From assembly GCA_028873795.1 (NCBI GenBank), contig JAPPNP010000027.1:1-64000 (forward strand): DNA of 64,000 nucleotides. The letters run 5' to 3'. This DNA is from Chloroflexota bacterium (GTDB lineage Bacteria > Chloroflexota > UBA11872). A model generated the notes under the pieces. It did not search any database. It had not been told where the DNA came from and saw nothing but the letters and a program-made list of their open reading frames with translations. Positions 18,426 through 26,454 of the stretch are shown here, in pieces. How positions within the stretch are numbered: the first letter of the stretch is position 1; every line of letters starts with the position of its first letter. The position numbers were made by a program, and so were the translations under genes.

Positions 18426-18674
18426 ATGCCGCCGCCGCTTCGAGTGCGTGTGCGACCCTACGCGGACCTAGCTCGCTACTTTCCGGGTACCGGCGCGGTG
18501 CGGGAGGTTGACGTGCCGGCAGGAGCCACGGTCCAGGACCTGCTCGAGCGCTACGGCGTCGACGCCGAACCGCGCCTCACGCTTGGACTGAATGGCGAGC
18601 TTGCGGACCGCAACGCCGCGCTGGCGGCTGGCGACCTGGTCGACATCCTCGTTCCAATGACCGGCGGCGCGTAG
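18426..18674 (+). CDS. MoaD/ThiS-like sulfur carrier protein
   Basis: 82 residues with the ubiquitin-like beta-grasp pattern of MoaD: RVRVRPYADLARYF at the start, VPAGATVQDLLERYG in the middle, and the C-terminal VDILVPMTGGA. The Gly-Gly end that is adenylated and thiocarboxylated in MoaD is followed here by one extra Ala, so trimming or direct use would be needed. It lies 2 bp upstream of the aldehyde ferredoxin oxidoreductase gene; such MoaD-like genes often pair with AOR and are thought to supply dithiolene sulfur for its tungstopterin. No MoaE partner is seen in the window. moaC and moeA are present at 30.7 and 46.1 kb. Confidence 0.88.
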   Translation: MPPPLRVRVRPYADLARYFPGTGAVREVDVPAGATVQDLLERYGVDAEPRLTLGLNGELADRNAALAAGDLVDILVPMTGGA

Positions 18675-18676
18675 CC

Positions 18677-20542
18677 ATGTCGCGTTTCCAGGGCTCGGTG
18701 CGCCTGCGTTTTCTGCGCGTCGATCTCACCACCGGCCGCGTGCGAGTCGAGCGACCCGGGGATGACTTCATGCGGATGCACATGGGCGGGCGCAACGTCA
18801 TTGCCCACACGCTGCTCACGGAAGTTCCGCCCGGCAGTGACGCATTCGATCCCGAAAACCGCCTCGTGTTTGCGCTTGGCCCAATCACCGGCGTCTCCGT
18901 TCCCGGCGGCAGCCGGCACAGCGTTGGCGCCAAGTCGCCGCTCACGGGCCTATTCGGCGAGTCAGAGGCCGGCGGGTATTGGGGCGCCGAGCTCAAGCGG
19001 GCCGGCTGGGACGCCATCATCGTGCAGGGGCGGGCGGCGCATCCGGTATATCTCTGGGTTCACGACGACGAGGTCGAGCTGCGCGACGCCCGGCCGCTGT
19101 GGGGCAAGTTGACTGGGCCGGTGGAAGACCGAATCCGGACGGAACTCGCCGACCCACAGGTGCGCGTGGCCCAGATCGGTCCGGCCGGGGAGAATCTGGT
19201 GCGGTTTGCCTGCGTCGTCCACGATCTCAACGAGGTCGCCGGTCGCACCGGCCTGGGCGCCGTGATGGGGTCCAAGAATCTCAAGGCAATCGCCGTGCGT
19301 GGCACGCAGCCGGTGTCCGCCGCCGACCCGCGGGCGATCGCCGGCGTCGCGCGCTCGGTGGCGCAGGAGACGCTGGCGCCCGGCGGCGCGCACCATCGCC
19401 TGCACACCTGGGGCACCGGCGCCATGGTCAAGTCCAAGCAGCTCGAGGGTCACCTGGTCGCCAACAACTTCCGCGACGGCCAGTTGCCAGGCGGCGACCG
19501 GGTGGATGCGCTGGCCATTCAGGAGCTCACCGACCACGAGATGGATCGCTGCTATGCCTGCTCCGTGCGCTGCAAGAAGCGCGTCAAGATCGACCGCCCC
19601 GATCTCAAGGTCGATCCCAAGTACGGCGGTCCCGAGTACGAGACGATGGCGGCGATCGGCTCCAACACCGGCGTCATCGACGTCATGGCCGTCTGCAAGG
19701 GCCATGAAATGCTCAACGCGCTGGGGATGGACAGCATCTCCTGCGGTGCGACGATCGCCTGGGCCATGGAAATGGTCGAGCTCGGCCTGTTGGATGGGCA
19801 TCGGCTCAACGGCGAGACGCTGCGTTTCGGGTCCGCCGACGACCTGCTGCGCGTGATTGGCAAGATCGCCCGCCGCGAGGGAGTGGGCGATCTCTTGGCC
19901 GAAGGCTCGCTGCGGGCGGCGCGCGCGCTGGGGCCGGAGGCCGAGGCGAGGGTCGTCCACGTCAAGGGGCTCGAGGTCGCCATGCACGATCCCCGCGCGA
20001 TGCCCGAAATGCGCCGCAACTATCCGGTCACGCCGACCGGTGGTGACCACACCGGCGCCGCGGGCAAGCGGTCCGGGCTCCGCAACACCGTGGGCCTCTG
20101 CCACTTCCTGCAGTACGACGAGGCCACGACCCTGACCCTGCTGAACGCGGCGACGGGCTGGGACGTCTCACCTGACGAGTTGCACGCGACGTTCGAGCGC
20201 GGCGTCACCATGGCGAGGCTCTTCAATCTTCGAGAAGGCTTGCAACCCGAGGACGACCGCCTTCCGGACCGGCTGCACCAGCCGCTGCGGCACGGGCCGC
20301 TGCGCGACCGTCGGCTCAGCCGAGAGACCGTGAGTGACGAGGTGCGCGCCTACTATCGCGACCATGGCTGGGACCCGACGACCGGGCGCCCCTATGCCGA
20401 CACGGTCGAATACCTCGGCCTTGCTTCCGTTACCGAAACGGCCCAAGCCACCGAGTTCGTTCAGGAGCGCCGCGAACCGCTTCCGGCGGGACGACCGCCC
20501 TACACCCCACAGCCGGAAGAGAACGGCGCCCCAGCCGAATAG
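18677..20542 (+). CDS. Aldehyde ferredoxin oxidoreductase (tungsten/molybdopterin AOR family)
   Basis: 621 residues, full length for AOR. The family oxidises aldehydes to carboxylic acids and passes electrons to ferredoxin, using a bis-pterin W (or Mo) centre and one [4Fe-4S] cluster. The N-terminal pterin region has MHMGGRNVIAHTLL, LGPITGVSVPGGSRHSVGAKSP and LFGESEAGGYWGAELKRAG. Cluster ligands are C292, C295 and C299 (CYACSVRC) and probably C475 (GLCHFLQY). NEVAGRTGLGAVMGSKNLKA is also typical. Cytoplasmic. The tightly linked MoaD-like gene supports a pterin cofactor. The electron acceptor is unknown because no ferredoxin or partner subunit lies next to it. The C-terminal Pro-rich tail looks dispensable. 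Confidence 0.93.
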   Translation: MSRFQGSVRLRFLRVDLTTGRVRVERPGDDFMRMHMGGRNVIAHTLLTEVPPGSDAFDPENRLVFALGPITGVSVPGGSRHSVGAKSPLTGLFGESEAGGYWGAELKRAGWDAIIVQGRAAHPVYLWVHDDEVELRDARPLWGKLTGPVEDRIRTELADPQVRVAQIGPAGENLVRFACVVHDLNEVAGRTGLGAVMGSKNLKAIAVRGTQPVSAADPRAIAGVARSVAQETLAPGGAHHRLHTWGTGAMVKSKQLEGHLVANNFRDGQLPGGDRVDALAIQELTDHEMDRCYACSVRCKKRVKIDRPDLKVDPKYGGPEYETMAAIGSNTGVIDVMAVCKGHEMLNALGMDSISCGATIAWAMEMVELGLLDGHRLNGETLRFGSADDLLRVIGKIARREGVGDLLAEGSLRAARALGPEAEARVVHVKGLEVAMHDPRAMPEMRRNYPVTPTGGDHTGAAGKRSGLRNTVGLCHFLQYDEATTLTLLNAATGWDVSPDELHATFERGVTMARLFNLREGLQPEDDRLPDRLHQPLRHGPLRDRRLSRETVSDEVRAYYRDHGWDPTTGRPYADTVEYLGLASVTETAQATEFVQERREPLPAGRPPYTPQPEENGAPAE

Positions 20543-20558
20543 ACGGCGCCCGCGAGTC

Positions 20559-21608
20559 CTAGTGGTGCACGGTGACCGGCGTGCCGTTCGCACAGAAGTC
20601 CCACGCCCACTGTGAGTCTTGGAGTCGCATGTTCACGCAACCGGCGCTGTACACGGTGCCGAAGGCGTCATGCCAGTAGGCGTAGTGGAACCCGATCCAG
20701 CTTTCGGTGAAGTACTGGACGTGCAGCACGTTGGGCACGTCGTACGTCTTGACGGTGCTGCCGTTCGAAATCAGTCGCGCGCGCTCGATGCGCCAGAAGA
20801 TCGCGAAGTCGCCAGGCGGAGTGAAGTCCGGCGGCAGCCCCGTTGAGATCAACGCCTGGTAGACCGGCTGGTCGTCCGCGAAGAAGGTGGTGACTTGCCG
20901 GGTGAGATCAACCTCCGCGCGTCGCTGGGGCGCATAGGTTGGCCGGGCAGGCCAATGCGCCGGGTCGTACGGCGGGGCGACCACCGACTGCCTGACCGGG
21001 GCCGTGCTGATGCCGCGTATCTCGGCGACGTAGACGCCCACGGGATCTTGGACGAGGCCCTGAGACGTATCCCGCCAGATCGAGCGGCTGAAGGCTTGGC
21101 GCAACCCGCCGGTCGTCTCCGCGCCCCAAAGGACCGGGAAGCCAAACGCGAAGACACCGCCGCCCTCGCGGAACGGCTCCCAAAACACCGGGTGCACGCC
21201 ACGCTTCGTCTGTGGAAACCACCACCCGTAGTCGTGCGGCTGGTCCGCCGACACCTGTTGCAAGGCCCACGCGGTTCCCAGGTTGAGGGGAGTGACTCCC
21301 AGCGGATCTCGCGTCCAGGCGTCCGTGCGCAGCGCACCGCGCTCGAAGTATTGGACCTGCTCGCGGCCATACGGCAGCGGCTCGGTGATCGGCCATCCGA
21401 TCGCCGACTCACGGCCGTATTGCAGCCACCAGTCGAGGATCGGCCCGGAAATGTGGTGACCGGTCTCGGGGACGTAGACCTTCTCGGGATGGGGCTCAAT
21501 TGGCTCTTCGGCGCTGGCCGGAGTGACCAAGCCGCCGGCTGCGACGGCGCCACTGCCGGCCGCTAGTGCAAGCAGCCGGCGTCGCCCTATTCGAGGACCC
21601 TGCGGCAC
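20559..21608 (-). CDS. Tat-exported L,D-transpeptidase (YkuD domain)
   Basis: 349 residues. The N-terminus has a twin-arginine signal (RIGRRRLLALAAGSGAVAAGG). Residues about 50-100 hold the ISGPILDWWLQYGRESAIGWPITEP / VQYFERGALR module, the same kind found in the LRR protein at 5403, and a second copy may span residues 139-178. The C-terminal YkuD domain has the catalytic signature GFHYAYWHDAFG (H308, H313) and SAGCVNMRLQ (nucleophile C324). L,D-transpeptidases form 3-3 cross-links or attach proteins in peptidoglycan and act outside the membrane. The gene is convergent with the AOR gene, only 16 bp apart. Pathway assignment is family knowledge; the bonding partner is unknown. Confidence 0.92.
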   Translation of the reverse strand: MPQGPRIGRRRLLALAAGSGAVAAGGLVTPASAEEPIEPHPEKVYVPETGHHISGPILDWWLQYGRESAIGWPITEPLPYGREQVQYFERGALRTDAWTRDPLGVTPLNLGTAWALQQVSADQPHDYGWWFPQTKRGVHPVFWEPFREGGGVFAFGFPVLWGAETTGGLRQAFSRSIWRDTSQGLVQDPVGVYVAEIRGISTAPVRQSVVAPPYDPAHWPARPTYAPQRRAEVDLTRQVTTFFADDQPVYQALISTGLPPDFTPPGDFAIFWRIERARLISNGSTVKTYDVPNVLHVQYFTESWIGFHYAYWHDAFGTVYSAGCVNMRLQDSQWAWDFCANGTPVTVHH

Positions 21609-21708
21609 GTCCGTCTACTCCTGCAATCCGCGTGCCTGACCGAACACGGCCGCACACAGCAAACCCCGGTGCAAAATCATAACAAGCCCCGCCAAGGGCC
21701 CGTGCCGG

Positions 21709-22554
21709 CTAGAACGGTCGATACGGGCGGGCGCCGCTCTGGTATGCCCCGGCCAGCGAGTCGCGCGTGAAGTCCTCGGGCACGCGACCGTCGGCCACGT
21801 AACCGTACAGCGCGGCCTTGAAGATTCCCTCCAGCGCAGTCACGATCGCCAGGGCGAGTCCGACGGTCGCCACACCTACCGCGATGCCGACCGGCAGGCT
21901 GACTGTGGCCACCAAGATGGCGGGCAAGGCGCCGATCAGCGCGGCGACGAATCCCAGGATGCCGAAGCCGATGTTCGACGTGACCTGCTCGCCCCAGGTG
22001 CGCTTGAACAGCGAGCCGGAGCTCCGGATTGCGGCGAACGGTCCCAGCCCTTCGGCGACCAGGATGGGCACCACGAAGTACGTCAGATACGCCCAGACGC
22101 CGCCGACCAGCGAGAGCACGATCTGGCCAAGCATGTTGTCGCGCGACTGGCTGCGGAGCACCTGCAGGATCAGTCCAACGGTGGCCGAGATGAGCGCCCA
22201 GCCCAGGATCTGCGGCAGGCGCTTGTTCGCCATGCGCAGGCCGTCACGCACCGTCGGGTCGCCCCCGGCCAAGCGAATCATCGCGGCCCCAATGAGCGCC
22301 GAGTTGAAATAGATGACTACGAACGCCAGGAGGAAGTAGGTCACGGCCAGGAGCGCGATGTCGACTTCGGTGGCGCCGGTATCGGACAGGCGGTCCACGG
22401 TGCCAACGCTGGCCCCGACGCCCATCATCAGCCCGGCCAATATCACCAGCGCGACGGTCGACATGACGGGAAACAGCACCAGCTCCCGGTCCTTCTTCAG
22501 GACCGCCCAGCTCATCTTGATGAGCTCCCACGTGCGCCCAATGGTTTGGAACAT
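21709..22554 (-). CDS. DUF6159-like polytopic membrane protein
   Basis: 281 residues with about six hydrophobic segments (for example VMSTVALVILAGLMMGVG, ALLAVTYFLLAFVVIYF, IVLSLVGGVWAYLTYFVVPI, and two near the C-terminus). The N-terminal TIGRTWELIKMSWAVLKKDREL and the central FVVPILVAEGLGPFAAIRSS match the DUF6159 pattern as I recall it. No catalytic motif is seen. Function unknown; such proteins are integral to the cytoplasmic membrane. It is followed on the same strand by nothing obvious, and preceded upstream by the 35-residue membrane peptide gene, 123 bp away with a terminator between. Confidence 0.82.
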   Translation of the reverse strand: MFQTIGRTWELIKMSWAVLKKDRELVLFPVMSTVALVILAGLMMGVGASVGTVDRLSDTGATEVDIALLAVTYFLLAFVVIYFNSALIGAAMIRLAGGDPTVRDGLRMANKRLPQILGWALISATVGLILQVLRSQSRDNMLGQIVLSLVGGVWAYLTYFVVPILVAEGLGPFAAIRSSGSLFKRTWGEQVTSNIGFGILGFVAALIGALPAILVATVSLPVGIAVGVATVGLALAIVTALEGIFKAALYGYVADGRVPEDFTRDSLAGAYQSGARPYRPF

Positions 22555-22634
22555 GTTTCAGCCCGCCGTGCAATTCAATCGACCAAGGATAAGACCTCCG
22601 GCTCGCGGTGTGTGATCCGAGGCCAAAATGCAGC

Positions 22635-22666
22635 GGCCCCGGGCAGCGCTCGCACCGCCCGGGGCC
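22635..22666 (-). terminator. Stem-loop terminator after the small membrane peptide gene
   Basis: GGCCCCGGGC and GCCCGGGGCC form a perfect 10-bp stem with a 12-nt loop, 11 bp past the stop at 22678. On the minus strand the hairpin is followed by GCTGCATTTT, a short T-tract. Confidence 0.7.
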
Positions 22667-22677
22667 TGTGCGTGTCG

Positions 22678-22785
22678 CTATGCCGAGGCCGAAACCTCGG
22701 GCGCTGACTCGCGACGCAGCCGATGCTTGACGAGTGCGGCCGCGGCCGCGATCGCCAGCACGAGCAGTGCCACCTTCTTCTTCAC
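22678..22785 (-). CDS. Small single-pass membrane peptide (35 aa)
   Basis: GTG start at 22785 with GGAGG 6 nt upstream gives 35 residues: KKKVALLVLAIAAAAALVKH, then RRESAPEVSASA. A short Lys-rich N-terminus, one hydrophobic helix, and a basic then acidic tail predict an N-in membrane peptide. The 99-residue ORF-track version is an upstream read-through without ribosome site. It has its own terminator, so it is likely expressed. It resembles actinobacterial DLW-39-type small proteins in layout only. Function unknown. Confidence 0.65.
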   Translation of the reverse strand: MKKKVALLVLAIAAAAALVKHRLRRESAPEVSASA

Positions 22786-22951
22786 CGCGCACCTCCATCG
22801 CAAAGCCGCCGGTCGTGGCGGCCTGCCGTCTCCTCCAACCCTAAGTCCGGGCGCCGCGCGGCACTGTGGCGAAGGGCACATTCCCACCGCCGGTCGGCTG
22901 CCGTGCGACCCGCTACGCTGCGCACGGCGTCGATGGCTTGCGGGGTGCGTG

Positions 22952-23806
22952 ATGCGGGTTGGATCGGGAGAATTCACCTACGAATACGTGGACGGATGGC
23001 TCAAGCTCCCGCCCGACTGGAGCCTGGGCTGGATCGGCAGCATCGCCACGGACCGCTTTGGCCGCGTCTACTGTTTCAATCGCGGCACCCGTCCCATGAC
23101 GGTGCTTGGTCGTGAAGGCGAGGTCATCGGCCACTGGGGCGACGCCGAGCTCTGCTACGCCCACGGCGTCTTCATGGACCGCCACGAGCGGCTCTGGCTC
23201 ACCGATCAGCTCGCGCACGTGGTCTGGATCTACGGTACCGACGGCACACTGCACGGTCGCCTGGGCTACCCCTACGTGACCAGCGCATCCGCCGGACTCT
23301 TCAATCAGCCCACGAACACCTTTGTGACCGACGACGGTTCGATCTTTGTTTCCGATGGCTACGGCGATACCAAGTGCCACCGATTCGACGCCGCCGGCCG
23401 GCACGAGCTCACCTGGGGCGAGCCCGGCAATGGCCCCGGTCAATTCGCGCTGCCGCACGGCATCTGGGTGCTCAAGGACGGTCGGGTGCTGGTGGCCGAC
23501 CGCGAGAACGACCGCATCCAGGTCTTCGATCGCGATGGCGTCTACATCACCGAATGGGGCGATATCCCGTTGCCGAGCGACTTCTACGTCGACGAGGACC
23601 GCGGCGCCATTTACGTCAGCGAGCTCAATCGCGGCATCACGATCTTCGATTTCGACGGCAAGGTGATCACCCACTGGGCCCAGGAACGCGAACCGCCCGA
23701 CCGGATCGGCGGACCGCACGGCATCTGGGTGGACGACCAGGGCGCGGTGTACATCGGCGAAGTCGGCGCCGACAGCTACCTGCACAAGTGGGTGCCGGTG
23801 CGCTAG
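22952..23806 (+). CDS. NHL-repeat beta-propeller protein
   Basis: 284 residues from ATG 22952, which begins the conserved-looking sequence; the ORF-track start lies 324 bp upstream inside and beyond the opposite-strand peptide gene. The chain is a series of NHL blades with patterns such as QFALPHGIWVLKDGRVLVAD, NDRIQVFDRDGVYITEWG and GGPHGIWVDDQGAVYIGEVG. These resemble the propeller of peptidylglycine alpha-hydroxyglycine lyase, but no specific catalytic set is evident. No signal peptide is seen. Likely a binding or lyase-type propeller; enzymatic role unproven. Confidence 0.82.
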   Translation: MRVGSGEFTYEYVDGWLKLPPDWSLGWIGSIATDRFGRVYCFNRGTRPMTVLGREGEVIGHWGDAELCYAHGVFMDRHERLWLTDQLAHVVWIYGTDGTLHGRLGYPYVTSASAGLFNQPTNTFVTDDGSIFVSDGYGDTKCHRFDAAGRHELTWGEPGNGPGQFALPHGIWVLKDGRVLVADRENDRIQVFDRDGVYITEWGDIPLPSDFYVDEDRGAIYVSELNRGITIFDFDGKVITHWAQEREPPDRIGGPHGIWVDDQGAVYIGEVGADSYLHKWVPVR

Positions 23807-23882
23807 CGCGCCGGCGTCGCCGCGAACTCGCGGATTGGACGCGAGGCGCTAGGCTCGGGAGTCGTCCGCTTCAGGGGTTTGC

Positions 23883-24866
23883 ATGTCCGCCGACGTTCGC
23901 GTGCGCCACCTGGTCAAGCACTACGAGGTCGCCGACCGTGAAGGCGGCCTGCGCGCGTCGTTGCGCAGCGTCGTGCGGCGACGCCACCGGTCCGTCCGCG
24001 CCGTCGACGACATCACCTTCGATGTGGAACCCGGCGAGATCGTCGGATTTCTGGGTCCCAACGGCGCCGGGAAGACCACGGCGCTCAAGCTGCTGAGCGG
24101 GCTGCTGCATCCGACGGCAGGCGAGGCCACGGTGCTCGACTTCACCCCGTGGGAGCGCCGGCGCGAGTTTCTATCGCAGATCACGCTCATCATGGGCCAG
24201 CGCCAGCAGCTCTACTGGGACTTGCCGGCCCTCGACACCTTTCTGGTCAACAAGGCCGTGTTCGGCTTGGAGGACGCCGCCTACCGCGAGGCCGTCGACC
24301 TGCTGGTCGGGCTGCTCGAGCTCGAGGAGATCCTCACCAAGCCCGTGCGCCAGCTTTCCCTCGGTGAGCGCATGAAGGCCGAGCTTGCGGCCGGCCTCTT
24401 GCACCGTCCCCGCGTGCTGTTTCTCGACGAGCCCACCATCGGCCTCGACGTGACCATGCAGCAGCGCATCCGCGACTTCGTCACGCGCTACAACGCCACA
24501 ACCGGGGCCACGATTCTGCTCACCAGCCACTACATGGCCGACGTGAAGGCGCTGGCCGAGCGTGTGATCGTGATCGACCACGGCAAGCTGCTCTACGACG
24601 GCCCGCTCACCGGCCTCATCGACCGCTACGCCCCGCACAAGACCATCACGCTGCACCTCGAGCGGCCCGTCGATCGTGCGGATGTGGCGGCCTACGGCGA
24701 AGTCGTTTCGGCCGACGACGTGCAGGTCAGCGTGCGCACCGACAAGGCGCAGGCGGCCTCGGTGACGGCCCGCATGCTGGCGGAGCTGCCGGTGGCCGAC
24801 CTGAGCGTTGAGGACCCGCCGCTGGAATACGTCATCGACCAGGTGTTTCACCGGCGCGCGTCGTGA
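23883..24866 (+). CDS. ABC transporter ATP-binding protein (ABC-2 type exporter)
   Basis: 327 residues. Nucleotide-binding domain with Walker A GPNGAGKTTALKLL (58-71), Q-loop region ITLIMGQRQQ, signature LSLGERMKAELAAGLLH (variant of LSGGQ), Walker B VLFLDEPTIGLD (E183 catalytic) and switch His in LLTSHYMADV. A C-terminal regulatory extension (about 230-327) is typical of drug or polysaccharide exporters. It drives the two permeases that follow. Its stop overlaps the next start by 4 bp (ATGA), so the three genes are one operon. The cargo cannot be inferred; related PF06182 systems include viologen-type multidrug exporters. Confidence 0.93.
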   Translation: MSADVRVRHLVKHYEVADREGGLRASLRSVVRRRHRSVRAVDDITFDVEPGEIVGFLGPNGAGKTTALKLLSGLLHPTAGEATVLDFTPWERRREFLSQITLIMGQRQQLYWDLPALDTFLVNKAVFGLEDAAYREAVDLLVGLLELEEILTKPVRQLSLGERMKAELAAGLLHRPRVLFLDEPTIGLDVTMQQRIRDFVTRYNATTGATILLTSHYMADVKALAERVIVIDHGKLLYDGPLTGLIDRYAPHKTITLHLERPVDRADVAAYGEVVSADDVQVSVRTDKAQAASVTARMLAELPVADLSVEDPPLEYVIDQVFHRRAS

Positions 24867-25666
24867 TGCGCTCGCGCACGCTGGCGGGCTTCGCGTCGCT
24901 GCTCCGCGCGGAGCTGGCGGACCTGTTCCAGTACCGCATCGAGATGTTCCTGTACGGCCTCTGGCAGGTGGTGAATCCCATCATCTACCTGGTCATCTGG
25001 TCCACCGTGGTCGGCAGCGGCGACATCGCCGGCTACGACCGCGACGACTTCGTCCTCTACTACCTCGTGTTCATGGCGGTGTCGCACCTCACCCTGGCGA
25101 TCGAGGTCTACACGATGGCGCCGAGCATCCAGACCGGGCGGCTCTCGCCCCACATGCTTCGCCCGCTGCATCCGTTCTGGCGCGCGGGGGCGCTCAACAT
25201 TGCCTACAAGGCCGTGAACCTGATGTTCCTGGTTCCCATCTGGATCGGCCTCGCCCTGATTCTCCGTCCGGCGTTCGATCCAGACTGGCTGGGAATCGCG
25301 CTGTTCCTGCCGTCCATGGTTATGGCGGCCTCGATTTCGTTCCTCATCGGCTCGTGCTTCGCGATGTTCGCCTTCTGGACCACGCGCTCGATGTCGTTTT
25401 GGGATATCTGGATGAGCTTGACCCTTCTGCTCGGCGGCCAGGTCGCGCCAGTCGCCGTGCTTCCCGGCGTGCTGCAGCAAGCCGCCGTGATCCTGCCGAT
25501 GCGCTACACGGTCGGCTTCCCCATCGAGGTCGCGCTGGGCCGGGTCCAGGGCGCGGAGCTCGCCGCGGGACTGGCGATCCAGGCCGGATGGACGGTCGCC
25601 GCCATGGCGGCCTTTGTCGTGCTCTGGCGGGCCGGGGTGAAGCGTTATGGGGCGGTGGGCGCGTGA
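24863..25666 (+). CDS. ABC-2 family transporter permease (PF06182-like), first subunit
   Basis: 267 residues with six predicted membrane segments, including LWQVVNPIIYLVIWSTVVG, YYLVFMAVSHLTLAIEV and MAAFVVLWRAGVKRYG at the C-terminus. The N-terminal layout RAELADLFQYRIEMFLYGLWQV and the cytoplasmic loop SIQTGRLSPHMLRPLHPFW match the PF06182 permeases, in which two unlike permeases pair with one ATPase. Overlaps the ATPase gene (ATGA) and the next permease gene (GTGA). Confidence 0.88.
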   Translation: MMRSRTLAGFASLLRAELADLFQYRIEMFLYGLWQVVNPIIYLVIWSTVVGSGDIAGYDRDDFVLYYLVFMAVSHLTLAIEVYTMAPSIQTGRLSPHMLRPLHPFWRAGALNIAYKAVNLMFLVPIWIGLALILRPAFDPDWLGIALFLPSMVMAASISFLIGSCFAMFAFWTTRSMSFWDIWMSLTLLLGGQVAPVAVLPGVLQQAAVILPMRYTVGFPIEVALGRVQGAELAAGLAIQAGWTVAAMAAFVVLWRAGVKRYGAVGA

Positions 25667-26454
25667 TCGGGCGTCTGGCTCAGATTGCCGGGGCGTACTT
25701 TCGCTCGGCGCTGCAGGAGGAGTTCGCCTATCGCGGCGACTTGTTCGGCAACGTCATTCGCAGCGTGCTCAATCTCGGAACCGCCATCGGCGGCGTGGTC
25801 GTGATCTTCAGCCACACCGAGACGCTGGGCGGATGGACCCTCGGCCAGACGTTGTCGCTGTTGGGGATCTTTGTGTTCGTCAACGGCTTCGTGGCGATGT
25901 TCATGTCGCCCAGCCTCAACCGGGTCGTCGAGGAAGTGCGCGAGGGCACCTTCGACTACGTGCTCATGAAGCCGGTGCCGGCGCTGTTTCTGGCCAGCGC
26001 GCGGCGCTTTGCCGTCTGGCACGTCTCCGACATCGTGCTCGGGGCGATCGTCCTCGGCGTGGCCCTGGCCGGCCTCGACGTGCGCGCCTCCGGCTGGGGG
26101 GTGCTGTTGTTCGTGGCGTTGCTGGCCTGCGGCGTAACCATCGTCTACGCCATCTGGCTGGCGTTGACCACGCTGGTGTTCTGGTTCGTGCGCGTGGCCA
26201 ACGTCACGATGATCTTCAACCTGTTCTTCCAGACCGGGCGCTACCCCATCGAGGTCTACCCGTTCTGGCTGCGCCAGCTCCTGACGTTCGTGTTCCCGGT
26301 GGCGTTCGTCACCACGGTGCCGGCGCAGGCCGTGACGGGCCGCGACCCATCGTGGCTGGTATGGGTCGCGCCCGTCATCGCCGTCGTCGCGCTGCTCGCC
26401 GCCACGCGATTCTGGCGCTTCGGCCTGAGCCGCTACACCAGCGCCTCCAGCTAG
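25663..26454 (+). CDS. ABC-2 family transporter permease (PF06182-like), second subunit
   Basis: 263 residues from GTG 25663, which overlaps the previous stop as GTGA; the ORF-track start upstream belongs to another gene's shadow. Six hydrophobic segments (for example TLSLLGIFVFVNGFVAMFMS, VLLFVALLACGVTIVYAIW, LVWVAPVIAVVALLAATRFW) and the loop VVEEVREGTFDYVLMKPVP are typical of the partner permease in this exporter type (QTGRYPIEVYPFWLRQLLTF). Forms a membrane complex with the preceding two gene products. Its stop overlaps the stop of the opposite-strand DUF4349 gene by 4 bp. Confidence 0.88.
   Translation: MIGRLAQIAGAYFRSALQEEFAYRGDLFGNVIRSVLNLGTAIGGVVVIFSHTETLGGWTLGQTLSLLGIFVFVNGFVAMFMSPSLNRVVEEVREGTFDYVLMKPVPALFLASARRFAVWHVSDIVLGAIVLGVALAGLDVRASGWGVLLFVALLACGVTIVYAIWLALTTLVFWFVRVANVTMIFNLFFQTGRYPIEVYPFWLRQLLTFVFPVAFVTTVPAQAVTGRDPSWLVWVAPVIAVVALLAATRFWRFGLSRYTSASS

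Noticed and set aside
24808-26454. 548-residue plus ORF as one protein
   Set aside because: Its first half is an out-of-frame shadow of the first ABC permease; only the part from GTG 25663 is a real permease.
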